A stretch of 64,000 nucleotides of DNA from NCBI GenBank assembly GCA_002633005.1, contig NMRA01000305.1, positions 466,958 through 530,957 of the forward strand, written 5' to 3'. Source of the DNA: Phoronis australis (Eukaryota; Phoronida; Phoronidae). The notes under the pieces are model-generated. The model saw only the letters and a program-made list of their open reading frames with translations. It had not been told where the DNA came from and did no database searches. The position numbers were made by a program, and so were the translations under genes. This document shows, piece by piece, positions 46,401 through 55,650 of this stretch (position 1 is the stretch's first letter; every line of letters begins with the position of its first letter).

Positions 46401-47534
46401 AACAGATGGACAAAAAGATGTACAGAGTGGCAACCCAGATATGGAAAGAGATCAAGAGGACGGCCCCAAGCCAGATGGAGAGTGACATCGTGAAAACGAT
46501 AGGCACAACATGGATGAGAGCAGCAAGAGACACAACAAGTTGGAAGGCATTGTCGGAGGGCTACATCCTGCAGTGGATGGACAACGCCTAGATGAGATGA
46601 GACGAGAATATACTGAGAGAATGTTTACAAATATAAAAAGGAAATATCAAAAATGAGCACAAAGAGTGAGAAAGAAAAATTTCTGTGCTGACCTATCCAT
46701 CACAGAGACACAGTAAGTATTTTAAGGACAGTCTAAGCATTCATCTTCACCGTGGCAACACAATAAGTTAGAAGAGTGAGATCTCAACAGAAACAAACAG
46801 CAACAAATATAAATTCACTGATAGCGAGGTCCGCACTGCAGAGCTTCACAAAACAACACAAAATGTTTGAAAATTTGTAGTAAGCTTGTGAGCCTCGAAA
46901 ATCAAAAGAAAAATCCAAACCGTAGATCTGGGGATGAGATGAGGGGAGATCACCCCAGTCAGCACGCCTGAGAGGGTCCAGACCCACGAGGGAGAGGACA
47001 GCAGGAACACTAAATTGTCGGCAACCTTGGGGATGCCCATAACCTCTGGCATGCCACTGTTGATAGGGGCGGACTCGGGATTTTTTAAAAGGGGGGGGAT
47101 CGAATCAATGATTATTTAAAAAGGGGTCCAAGTCAAGAAGTTAAAATTCTACATTTGATATCACTAAACCAAGTGCAAAAAGGGAGGCCCAGACTCCCCT
47201 GCCTATAGTTGATATTGGCAATTATTAAAACAAGATTTCTGATGAAGATGGTTTGCACATCTGTGAAGGTAGTTGATGCGTTTAACACCAGAACACAATA
47301 AGTTCTAGCGATTTCATAATATATATACACCATTTCCATCAAGCATTTTACAAAAAAATTTGCCCAGCACAAGAGTGTAGACATATGAAAAATAAAAAAA
47401 TTGAGCAGAGTACATAGCAACACAGGACCACCAAAGTCTCATGAGTTTACCTGACCAAATAAGGAAGCCAAAGTATCAATCTCAGTCTTCCTACATGGGA
47501 TCTGTGAATAAATGTCCTCCAGTTGTCCATCCAT
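31373..47534 (-). CDS. ORC5: Origin recognition complex subunit 5, complete
   Basis: Nuclear AAA+ subunit of the origin recognition complex, which marks replication origins and loads the MCM helicase. Coding exons, minus: 47451-47534, 46039-46131, 44251-44454, 41289-41363, 40371-40482, 39314-39444, 37030-37078, 36268-36429, 34947-35059, 34188-34238, 32675-32785, 31645-31757, 31373-31418. All junctions are GT-AG, phases agree throughout, and the total is 1,344 bases (447 residues; human about 435). Walker A is GHTATGKT at residues 41-48. The Walker B position reads IVLDKAE at about 127-133, across the exon 3/4 junction. The C-terminal region ends YLYDFI, against human YLYDFL. The ATG lies 11 bases inside an exon that follows TTTTGTTTTCAG, so a noncoding first exon exists upstream but was not located. 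Introns hold a Penelope-like fragment, a TA-flanked DNA element, two LINE pieces and two exon-derived tandem arrays. Confidence 0.96.
31645..31757 (-). CDS. ORC5: ORC5 exon 12
   Basis: Acceptor TTGTTCCAG, donor [29 protein letters not shown] is nearly identical to the human segment. Confidence 0.95.
32675..32785 (-). CDS. ORC5: ORC5 exon 11
   Basis: Acceptor TCTTACAG, donor [28 protein letters not shown] aligns with human [19 protein letters not shown]. The first bases of this exon and its acceptor are repeated in tandem just upstream. Confidence 0.95.
32762..33420. repeat. 85-bp tandem array grown from the ORC5 exon 11 acceptor
   Basis: The block GGGGCCCAGCAGCTG recurs at 32762 (in the exon), 32847, 32932 and 33017, an exact 85-bp period. 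Each copy holds part of exon 11, the acceptor (TCTTACAG on the minus strand) and about 45 intronic bases. More diverged copies can be followed to about 33420. Confidence 0.93.
34188..34238 (-). CDS. ORC5: ORC5 exon 10
   Basis: A 51-base exon; acceptor TTATTTCAG, donor AGG|GTGAGT. The lysine-rich [17 protein letters not shown] matches the human HHGKIKKTNFLKKHEK region. Confidence 0.88.
34947..35059 (-). CDS. ORC5: ORC5 exon 9
   Basis: Acceptor TTTGCAG, donor [29 protein letters not shown] aligns with human HVELPYYSKFILIAAYLASY. Confidence 0.95.
35540..36215 (-). mobile_element. LINE fragment (reverse-transcriptase C-terminus), decayed
   Basis: On the minus strand, frames around 35633-35848 read [20 protein letters not shown] and the usual PNSLK ending. 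That is the standard C-terminal motif of non-LTR retrotransposon polyproteins. Upstream to about 36215 the same protein continues with stops and frameshifts (SINSYV, GVALYYF). It lies in ORC5 intron 8. Confidence 0.75.
36268..36429 (-). CDS. ORC5: ORC5 exon 8
   Basis: Acceptor AATTTACAG, donor [30 protein letters not shown] is almost identical to human. Confidence 0.96.
36575..36700 (+). mobile_element. tRNA-like SINE fragment, second family
   Basis: The plus strand contains GGTCGTGGGTTCGAGTCCCG, a clear B box. Its minus-strand translation gives the familiar SINE-derived [10 protein letters not shown] trailing block GATGTGGCCAACAGGTGG recurs at 33852-33890. Confidence 0.65.
37030..37078 (-). 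CDS. ORC5: ORC5 exon 7 (49-base microexon)
   Basis: Acceptor TTTTTTGTAG, donor [26 protein letters not shown] aligns with human AVLNFPKYCEPVVKGE and supplies exactly the phase exon 8 needs. Easily missed by automatic prediction. Confidence 0.93.
39314..39444 (-). CDS. ORC5: ORC5 exon 6
   Basis: Acceptor CCATTTACAG, donor [29 protein letters not shown] aligns with human [20 protein letters not shown]. Confidence 0.94.
39690..40370. repeat. ~81-bp tandem array grown from the ORC5 exon 5 donor
   Basis: Eight or so degenerate copies lie directly downstream (minus sense) of exon 5. Each contains the end of exon 5 (plus-strand AAGGGTCTGTGAA and TGTTACGGA blocks) and the donor (plus-strand TTTACC or CTTACC). 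Copies start near 39700, 39775, 39857, 39940, 40017, 40095, 40170 and 40265. Exon 5 at 40371 is the in-frame member. Confidence 0.9.
40371..40482 (-). CDS. ORC5: ORC5 exon 5
   Basis: Acceptor AATTTCTCAG, donor [28 protein letters not shown] aligns with human TVLFLSEIVWEKFRPNTGC. A second CAG five bases into the exon would break the frame, so the upstream one is used. Confidence 0.93.
41289..41363 (-). CDS. ORC5: ORC5 exon 4
   Basis: Acceptor CATTCCAG, donor [29 protein letters not shown] aligns with human VLDKAEYLRDMEANLLPGFL; it holds the Walker B region. Confidence 0.95.
41560..42200 (+). mobile_element. Penelope-like retroelement 3' fragment with GIY-YIG domain
   Basis: An open frame of 144 codons (41564-41998) contains [20 protein letters not shown], then HLCDRLKEH. 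This is the CxxC-linked GIY-YIG endonuclease signature at the C-terminus of Penelope-like elements. The reverse-transcriptase part is absent. The fragment ends with a noncoding tail containing a hammerhead-like motif. It lies in ORC5 intron 3, antisense to ORC5. Confidence 0.85.
42149..42180 (+). ncRNA. Hammerhead-ribozyme-like core in the Penelope-like tail
   Basis: CTGATGA at 42149-42155 is followed by a 4-bp stem GTCT/AGAC with a 7-base loop, and then GAAAC. This is the order of a hammerhead core. Penelope-like elements are known to carry hammerhead motifs in their terminal repeats. I could not confirm stems I and III or a cleavage triplet, so activity is doubtful. Confidence 0.55.
42424..43856. 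mobile_element. TA-flanked inverted-repeat DNA element, full length, copy B
   Basis: It opens TACCGTATTCGCCCTAATAA and closes TTATTAGGGCGAATACGGTA, a near-perfect ~20-bp terminal inverted repeat. It is the same family as 19487-20977 in the opposite orientation, 1,433 bases long. No transposase is visible. It lies in ORC5 intron 3. Confidence 0.9.
44251..44454 (-). CDS. ORC5: ORC5 exon 3
   Basis: Acceptor TTCTCATAG, donor [26 protein letters not shown] aligns with human VNCVECFTLRLLLEQIL. Confidence 0.95.
44705..44790. repeat. Exact tandem duplication, 43-bp unit
   Basis: ACAAAGAAGCCCCGATG begins at 44705 and again at 44748 with no difference in the unit. A recent duplication in ORC5 intron 2. 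Confidence 0.95.
45268..45385. repeat. Tandem duplication, ~58-bp unit
   Basis: ACCATATAGTATGCACACG and the following CTCATGNACCTGTTACAA occur twice in succession in ORC5 intron 2. Confidence 0.85.
45391..45635. repeat. Interspersed GAGGAAA-rich repeat, copy 3
   Basis: The fullest copy of the family seen at 2600-2715 and 23041-23145, running from GGAATGACCAATGACAAG to AAAATTCCGAGCCCTAAC. Noncoding. Confidence 0.6.
46039..46131 (-). CDS. ORC5: ORC5 exon 2 (Walker A)
   Basis: Acceptor TTATTACAG, donor [25 protein letters not shown] aligns with human SIFIYGHTASGKTYVT; the nucleotide-binding Lys-Thr is intact. Confidence 0.97.
46180..46290 (-). mobile_element. tRNA-derived SINE, copy 3 (body only)
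   Basis: Contains GGCCCATTGCACTGATCACC and the GCGGTCTGGTACAC end, shared with copies 1 and 2. The tRNA-like head is missing and is replaced by an AT run and a LINE fragment. Confidence 0.65.
46335..46590 (+). mobile_element. LINE 3' fragment (polyprotein C-terminus), frameshifted
   Basis: The plus strand reads [20 protein letters not shown], then SRGRPQARW, then in a second frame [20 protein letters not shown]. This is the common C-terminal module of endonuclease/reverse-transcriptase retrotransposons (RWGH...DNRW...GRP..RW...W...A.D...W). One frameshift divides it. Confidence 0.8.
47451..47534 (-). CDS. ORC5: ORC5 exon 1 (coding part)
   Basis: [20 protein letters not shown], then TLASLFGQ, with donor CAG|GTAAAC. 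A strong acceptor (TTCTTTTGTTTTCAG) lies 11 bases before the ATG, so this is not the transcript's first exon. Confidence 0.9.
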
Positions 47535-47545
47535 TGTATTTAAAT

Positions 47546-48546
47546 CTGAAAACAAAAGAAGACAGCAAATGAACAATACATGAACATTTCTCTCTGCAGT
47601 TAAATATGGCTAAAGCCTTCTTTGGAGATCCAGCCTGTATATTTGAAGTTGTAAATTTAATTTTTTGCTTAGCGAAATTTCATTTATATAGGCAAAGACC
47701 GCAAAAGAATAATCCCAATTTTCAGTCATTTTTACGCGAGGTATGTGATTATCACAGCCTGAAATAAATTATTTACAATTATAAATTGGATCCTGAGAGA
47801 TTCCAGGCAAGGTGGTCTTCTATTTTGCCTAGCAATTAGCTTTTATATGGTTCGATAATGTTTCTAATTTGTTAGATGTACACGACTACATTTCATATTG
47901 CTGTACAACTATTTACTGCTTGATTGGATTAATAAATGTTCTACCTCAAAAAAATACATGAATACGTACAGCACCCCCCTCCCAAGTCGTTTCAGTTCAG
48001 GTTCACTTGATTTACTAAATATTGAAAGAACTTTGAATATATAAGTGTTCTCTCAGTCATCAAGTGTTGGTCTTGATTTATCTTTGCTTCAGTTCTGAAA
48101 GTTGTAAAGGAGCTGGTGGTATCTGATTAATTGCAGAATGAATCTTGGTAGTGGAGTTTCGGCTTGACCTAGTTACGACCATTGCGTGAAGAGAAACCAT
48201 GAAGTTAAGCGAAATGAATGAATTTTTAATCAAAACAAAAACTTTCTGTGGTGAATTTAGAAGCTATTGAGAAAGTTTTGCATACTCTTTTTCATCATAA
48301 AACAGTTTGAGAGGTAACAGCACGAATTTTGATGAGTTTATTGTTAGAGATGCAAACTACAGTACAAGAATTAAAGGCTGCTGTGTTATTAGACAGAGAT
48401 CATTGTCTCTACTGGCGCTACCAGAGGCAGTGGAGACAGTGGAGCTCCTATAGGCGCTTCATACGCCAGAAGCTTTTTGGCAAATTATGCTTTTCATTGA
48501 CTAAAACATCAAAGTCATGTTGATGGAAATACTTTTTGCGCTTAGA
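47546..48546. other. ORC5 upstream region, no gene seen
   Basis: Probably holds the noncoding ORC5 first exon and promoter. I see no TATA box in a supportable position and no coding exon. Confidence 0.4.
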
Positions 48547-48847
48547 GGGACACCTTCGGAGGCCGTCAATGTATTTAATTCCTTCCAACTCGAACAAATA
48601 CTTCCGTTATCAAACTTTTTCTTCCAGCAGTCCCTCGTTCAGTTCCCAAAATTGGTAACTCGCCATTTTCACTCTGCACACGCCAGGGGATATGACGTCA
48701 TACCACAAGCAGCTCCCAGTGTTAAAAATGGTGAGTTACCGATTTTGGGAAGAGAGACTGCTCAAAGAAAAAGTTTGATAACGCCAACGGGAGTATTTGT
48801 TAGAGTTGGAAGGAATTAAATACACTGACGGAGTTCTAGGGTGTCCC
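48547..48847. mobile_element. Foldback element with ~130-bp inverted arms
   Basis: The left arm (GGGACACC... GTATTTAATTCCTTCCAACT ...GTAACTCGCCATTTT) is matched in reverse complement by the right arm, ending GGTGTCCC, with a loop of about 35 bases. The arms are imperfect but continuous. MITE or foldback class, noncoding. Confidence 0.85.
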
Positions 48848-49382
48848 ACTATGGTATTTATAACAACGTGACTTTGACAACAAAGCGACTTTGACACCAA
48901 CGTAACTTTGACGTTTTAGTCAGTGCGAGGCATAATTCGCATAGGCCCCGGGCAAGCCAGCCAGCTAGCCAGCTGGTGTATGAACTTGAAGACTGTCGTC
49001 AATGTACAGCTTTGACTTTGTGCCAAGGCTAGCCCCGGGCCTGACTGCAGTCAACTGCCTCACCTATGGGGAAATTGAAAACAAGGGCTCTCATCCAAGA
49101 GCAGTGTATTATTTGAACACAACAGACAACTACCAGGAGGTTTCTACAACACGTACTGGCTTGCAAAGCACAGGCGAGTTCACCTCAGCGACCACAACAC
49201 GCACTCCATACTTCCCGCGACGCATGCGCATTGGATGTTATTTCCTCCAGGTGATGGGTGATCGGAGGAACACTTTGAGGGACCTCCCGGCTGGCCAGGA
49301 CATTGTTGTTAGCTAGCCTGAGGGTCTCCGTTTTTGCAGCATAGGTCGTCTAAACGCACTTGAAAACGTGCACTTAAGAATT
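48848..49382. other. No gene recognised
   Basis: Contains a short degenerate repeat around AACGTGACTTTGACA (48865-48915) and GCCAGC/TAGCC runs near 48958. A 104-codon ORF at 49002-49316 shows no family features. Confidence 0.4.
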
Positions 49383-51090
49383 GCAGGAAGAGATAACCTC
49401 ATGGTAATTCATGCATGTGTTTCGAAAAGCCGAGAACATTTTAAATTCACATAAAACAATGTTGCTATTTGAACTTAGTTGCAAAACTATATTTTTCCAG
49501 AGGCTCCTGTAATAGTATTGTGATTTTTACTGGAACTACACTTACCTTATATGGCACGATTAGTTAGAATGGTTTATTATATAACTCTTGCCAAACAGTT
49601 CTATGAAATGTGACTCATATGCATGTGGTCTTGTGTATTGCAAAAACATGTTGTTGTACAGTAGTTAGTCAGTCCCCAATAAAGTAGTATTCAAGTAAAG
49701 ACGTCTTCTTCACTCCTCTCTCCACAAGACATTACAGCTCCTACGAATGACGGAGACGACTGTCGGTCTATTTTTTCCCCTAAATTGTATATAACTTGAG
49801 AAAAATTCCCTGACAAAATAACATCAATTGCCGCGCATTTCCTGATCTTTGAAAATATCTTTTCACTTAGGCCCTTGAAGGGGTCCATTGATGACATTCA
49901 AGTGACTACCCTTTTCCTGTCTTTACTGACAAATTCTTAAGGGACCGCTCACAGAGAAAGGGCCCAATGTTGGCATCAATTACCTATATTTTCCATGCCT
50001 GTTTTGTGTATATCGAACAACCGGCTTTCATGTTGATGAAGGTCTTTTCTTGCAGGGTCACACGACGATAGAATGAACTGTCTCTCTTTTCCATGGTTAG
50101 CCTTTCATCTTTATGTGTCGTAGTTCAAACGGGACCCTCTCTCGGTGGGGCGGTTCAGGGGAATTGCCCCTTTGTCCCTCTGTAGGCCTACATGTAAATC
50201 CGACACTGGCGGCCAAGTGCGAGGGGAAGTTGAGATTCCAAATTCATTAAAAACACAAAACATTCGTGCACAACACAGCAGTATCCAAGACATTCCACAA
50301 AAAAATGTGAAAAATACAATAAGATTGACCGCTTTCGAAAAGGTGAAATTTTGAAGAACGTGGAGACCACTATTTGTGAATTACACAAAATGACTATTTC
50401 CGACGGTTATTTATAACATTATGTTACTTTTTCCCATAGTATCACAAGATTAGTATTTCTTTTGAAGATCGTTACTAAGAGTTGTTTGTAAGTCATTCGC
50501 ACATATCGAAAAGGCTGTCGGGGCTACGATTTGTGACGATTGGGTACTCAAAGTACTCCCAAAAAGTATCATAAATAAAGATTTCAGCGGGTTTTTTTGG
50601 AGTTCAAGTTTAAGTCGTGAATGGTTATAGGTACCTCAAAATTGAACAAAGATGCACCTTACTACGAATGCCCCGTTTCCCATGTTCCCCGGGTTACCCC
50701 TCAAAAATCGGCAAGCATTCCTGCGGAAATTGCTTACAACATTCCGTTTTTATAAACAAATTCGTTGGTTTCTGATATACATGTTTATGTATCTAGGAAA
50801 ATCGACTGATTGATAGATAATTTTTGACAATTAGAAGCTAATCGTGTAAGAAATGGCATTGCTTCACTGAACTTAGTTGCAAGCCGACATTGGGAAATTT
50901 CGATCTATCATCATATCCTCAACTAGCAAAGTAGGCTATACTAAACGATATTTGTCTAATTTGTACGTCTCAAGAATACTGAGGAATGTCGGACAGCTGT
51001 ACTTAAAGTTTACAAAAATGTTCTGACAATTCAAATGGCTATAAAATGTTTATTGACTTATAGCAGGAAGAGATAACCATCTCTTCCTGC
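49383..51090. mobile_element. Possible inverted-repeat element of ~1.7 kb
   Basis: GCAGGAAGAGATAACC occurs at 49383 and again at 51063. The second is followed at once by its own reverse complement (ATCTCTTCCTGC, 51079-51090). The outer pair could be the ends of an element. The interior has no recognisable protein. Confidence 0.3.
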
Positions 51091-52943
51091 TTATAGGAAC
51101 TACATCATTCATTGGTTTAAATTCACAGACCGTCGATCGAAAAAGAAGTTAGTCCTTGATGTTTTTTTAATTTCTGTAGCATTGGGCAATGAATGTCTGT
51201 TCTTCAAAATTGAACCGTTGGCTTGCCATTTCCGTGCATACTACACACAGACGAAGCGCGTCGTGACTGACGCACCCCCGTTAAAAATAATATGTGTTAC
51301 CATGCAGTAGGCCCGTGCAGAATCTGAGTGATCCACGGGAACTGAATTTGAACTCCAAGCGTTGAAGTGTGTGTACATTTTGGGACGTAATCTGTATCAT
51401 TTACCACAGCTACCGGAAAAGGGACTACGGGTCGTGTTTCAACAACGAATTTGAAACAGCCGAAAGGCAATACACTAGGGACCTCGATCGGGACTTCACA
51501 TTTTCAAAAAAATCCTTTAAAGATAAACGATCTTTTCCCGAAACTGGGTCATATTAAAACAGTGGCAGCGCAGACGGATATAGGTAGGAGCTCATGCCTG
51601 TCTCAGTTGGCCCACAGGCTCACAGTCCAAATAACAGCACGCGCGTGCTCTGGCCCTTTGGCCTCATTCTCACTCACCGTGAAATTTTAATTGTTGAAAC
51701 ACGTGCCTCAATTTCTGATCAGTGGCTGCCGGTTTTACTCACAAATTTGGCGACAAAGAGAGGGTAGGTGGTGGTGGTAGCGAAGTCTAATTGGTTTGTG
51801 CCCCCTCCCAATTTCGTCTTATGTACAAATGATCCAGAAAGTTTCACACAATACGGTCAAAGATTTTATAATTACTACACACGCCAAATTGTGACCTTGC
51901 AAGGGGTTTAGTTGATATAAACACAGAAGTGAACAAGAGCAAAGCGAAGCGTTGAAATGCGCCCACGATAGCACTGCAAAAGGTGTGCTTCAATGAGTAT
52001 TTTTAGTTTATAAGAATGTCCATTAGATGCCGCGGCGGAAACTGGGGGTGAGGAGGAGAGGGGGNAGGCGGAGAGGTATCACCATTTGTACTTTTGTATA
52101 CATGTTACGAAGAAAGATTAAACTTGAACGAATGGCTTGTGTATAGTTTTGATGGCTGTCACAAATGTTCAGGTGTTGCTGTAATCTGGAAAGTTTAATT
52201 AACTAAACTAATTAAGTTTCGCTGACGATCAAAATCTACCACTGTTTTGGTATTTCAAGTTTAAAAATAAAATAAAAAGATATCAACCCGTTCCCGGTAA
52301 AAAAACAGGTAGACAGGAGTATTAAAACCAGCATGAAACATATTGTTCCTTTGGGAAATGGTCCTCGGTCAAGACAAACACATCAAATTAACTTTTTAGT
52401 CATTTTATAATATTTAAAATGTAGCAAGCTAAAACTACTCTCCACAATTCCAGGTTATATCTCTGTGCAAATGCCAGAGAAAACCAATTTGGGTGTAATA
52501 ACAACCATCATTGTTGAAACAGTGGAAGCTATTACCTTTCCATTTATTTAGCTCAGATCTACATCAAAACCAAGGGCGAGCTGAATAGGCATCATAAAAA
52601 GTGTCTGGGGCTGAGGGAATCTGAGCGGTGACCAGTTGTTGCCGCATCCGACATCCAGGTTCCTGCAGTTTGTGTTGGGTTTGATTTAACTCGAATTTAA
52701 GTGTCAAGGTATTTTTGTCAAACACCTTGACACTCTTGTTGGCCCGGTCTTTGACAATTAACCCACCATCGCCAACTGCTTGCCTCTAACACCCTCATCT
52801 TTTTTTCAGCTTCCCGAGACCTTGCGCAGGCCTAAACCCCCGCTCTACAGCCGATTGAGGGCGAGGTCACGGTGGACAGTGAGTATCTCACGTCGTTCAC
52901 AGTTTATTTGTCAAGCTTCGTCTCAGTTTTTGAACCGAACAAT
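51091..52943. other. No gene recognised; one ambiguous base
   Basis: Mixed-composition DNA. A single N lies at 52065 in a G-rich run. A hairpin AGTGTCAAGGT/ACCTTGACACT occurs at about 52700-52735. ORFs of 60-80 codons show no family features. Confidence 0.4.
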
Positions 52944-53275
52944 AGTCAATACACCTTTTGATGACGACGAATTTTGTCCATAAGTTGCCTGTTTTTAACT
53001 TCCTCTAAAGTGACCACTCGGTGGTCATTTGTGTCAAGAAAACGAGCTTGTAAACATTCATCTGCAAAAATGTTTCCCGGGTACTGAATACAAATGAATA
53101 CAGCGGCCTCCGGGTTTTTTGGATGTCGCAACAGAAACCGTCCTTTCCCCGCAAAATTTCACTATCAATAGTAACTTCACGCCCCAAATAATTACTTTAC
53201 GCAAGTAATTTAACGATGTAACGTTCACCCATTTTACCAACGAGTCAATTGCTGGTTTAACGCCATCTGCAAAAT
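52944..53275 (-). pseudogene. Decayed TRIM fragment, relative of the 7041-8990 gene
   Basis: At 53266 the minus strand has TTTTGCAGATGGCGTTAAAC, against TTTGCAGATGGCGTCAAAC at the start of the intact TRIM gene. The RING is missing. Then CDIQK, FICIQ, TNDHRVVTLEEVKN and RRHQKVY match B-box 1 and its linker, split over two frames and ending at a stop. The pre-ATG acceptor sequence is retained, so this is a DNA-level copy rather than a retrocopy. Confidence 0.85.
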
Positions 53276-54028
53276 GAAAGCAGCGATGTTATGAAGACGA
53301 CAACTGTTACACATGACCAAAGATCTTTGACATGACTGACAGGAGGCAGTGTTATGTCAGTTATCAATGAACTCCACACTCGGGCGCTAACATCAATTAA
53401 CGTGCGCTGTTTGCTATGAACTCACCTTCTGTCAAAAAAAAAATTTGATTTAAATCCTTAACCATTTTGAAATTCGCTTCAATCAGAGACGATTTATTGC
53501 CTCGGGAAAACCAAAAGTTTCATTATTGGTTGACAGTAGGTTTTTACGCCTGTCACCACTTCACTTTCGGCGGGGGATAAAAATACCCCTTTTTGCCTTT
53601 TCACGGGGTTTAAACTTGATTAATTTTCACCTGGCCGTGAAAAAATACATCTCATTGTTATTCATAACGTGCAGCTGGATGGATATTCGAAGGAAGGTTG
53701 GTGCTTTTCAACGATTTGATAGAATTTAACCTGGTACAGAAGCCTCATATACAGAGCCATGGCAAGTAATACCGTATTAAATGTATTCAACTAAAAAGTT
53801 TACTAGACACAATTTTATATTCTACCGAATCGCCAGAATCCAACATCGGGGGAATGGATTGAATAAAAAACATCGGATTTTCTATTTTAAGATTTTGGTC
53901 AAAAGTAATAATTTCAAGAAGTCTATCCTAACAAATAAAATAATACGCCCAAAAACGTTTTTCGGCCTTCGTTGAAGTTCATGCAGTGCCATCTATCGTT
54001 GTTTTGGTTTTTGTCATTTTTTTAATAC

Positions 54029-55650
54029 TTAAAGGGGAATGCCATCCGATTTAATTAGTCTTTTTTACCGTCTTAATCGGTCTATATCTACATCGCCTCT
54101 TATACGGTCGACCATACCTTGCCGAGAGCTGTCGCGTTAACCTGTGAGGAAGGTGAGAAACGACGCAGCGACGTCAGTGGTTCGTCTGCAGAGTGAATGC
54201 CGCTACATTGCGGTGCATCGTTCCCGCTTGTCCGAACTACGAAGCTGCGAAGAAAGCGGGTATATCGTTTTTTCGACTTCCTCGAGAGCCCGAAATGCTT
54301 AGGAAGTGGCTCGCGGTAGTGAAGAATGAAAGGTAAGCTGTATGATGCCGTGAAACATCTCCGTGTCTGTGCCGGGCCGGCAGTTCGTCCACAGTGATTT
54401 CTCTGACGAATTCCGGCTTACCAAACAACTATCCATACGTTCCGTGACTGTGCATGTTCACGGTGCCTCCCTAGTATTTCTTGAGCAGTGTATTCAGGTT
54501 CGAACTGATAGCCTGTGAAACCTAACGATCCGACCCGTGTAGTCTTCGTCGGATCAGCTCTTGACTAAGTCGGGATTGGTGTCGGGCGAGTTGCCATGTA
54601 GACGTTTATCATTCTGCGTTCTGTTTCAAAATGAATTATTCTCATCCTAACCAATGCTTATATGAAACTGAAACAAAGTCTGTCTCATTAGATACAATTT
54701 GTAATGCCTTGAAGTGGTCGGGAGTGCAAATGCCAGTTTTGAGAAGCCAGCAATGAATAAACCACTGCCGGCTTTTGATGTCGGCAATACAGGTAACTGA
54801 CCGGGCACCGAGGCCGCGTGAGCACATGCTAATTCAGTGTTTGCTGACAGAAAGGTGTTGTGAAACAATTACTCGATTTTATATGCTATGGTCACATGTT
54901 AGGGGAATCTTTATTTAGAAATATAAATACATTATTCAAATCATTGTTACTGTACAATCTTTGCCCTGACGGTCTGTGAAAGGGGAAATCGACTTCGCGG
55001 CCCCCGACAAGTGAGTAGATTTTCAGTTTCGTGGCTAATTCACATAAATAATTGCGTGCGCATTATTGCTTTGGGTCACTATTACAGTCCTTTCGTGACT
55101 GGAGGTTTAGTTTCCAACTCAAGCTGGTTTATGTTCGTACCAGTCCCGGCGGCCGCGAAGGGCCTGATCGGATTCCAAACTCAAAAAATCACAAGTATAA
55201 ACAATACAGATCTAGGTTCTCCTGTCTGTATTTCAGGGAAGAATACTTCGAATTTATCTCCGAACAGACCCCGAACTCCTGCTACGGACCTTGGTAAATT
55301 GGCCTGCCGAACTTGTAGGCTGCGGTGTGTCCAAATACCAGTAAATCAGTAGGCAGCGAAATAAAACAACACGTTTTTACAAGAACTCGGTGTATTTTTA
55401 AGGGTTTTGCATCGAAGTTGATTTATTGGTGTTAAACGATAAATTCAAGCGATAAGCTGACACCCCTAACCCGTGTTGTGAACTGCTGAACAGACGGCGT
55501 ATAAAACCAATTAGGTCGTTGGATAATTTCAATACCTCCGTTTGCCGTCAGGTTTCAGGTAACGCAATCGAACCTGCCGCTATCAAGTAGAACTACTCGA
55601 TCTAAACTGATACAAAATAGGTTGTTTTTTGGGGTGGCATTCTCCTTTAA
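54029..55650 (+). mobile_element. Kolobok-like DNA transposon, TTAA-flanked, with THAP exon
   Basis: It opens TTAAAGGGGAATGCCATCC and closes GGGTGGCATTCTCCTTTAA: inverted termini of about 15 bases just inside TTAA on both sides. TTAA duplications occur in piggyBac and Kolobok elements, and THAP domains occur in P and Kolobok element proteins. The combination favours Kolobok. No transposase catalytic region is visible, so this copy is probably non-autonomous. Confidence 0.75.
54192..54332 (+). CDS. THAP zinc-finger exon inside the TTAA element
   Basis: Flanked by a possible acceptor TCGTCTGCAG and donor GAAAG|GTAAGC. It reads CIVPACPNY, then GISFFRLPREPEMLRKWLAV, the N-terminal half of a THAP domain (C-x4-C, FFRLP, W). 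The distal C-x2-H would lie in a following exon that I could not find. Likely part of a transposon-encoded DNA-binding protein. Confidence 0.7.

Noticed and set aside
49002-49316. 104-codon plus-strand ORF near the ORC5 5' end
   Set aside because: No recognisable domain and no splice or promoter support.
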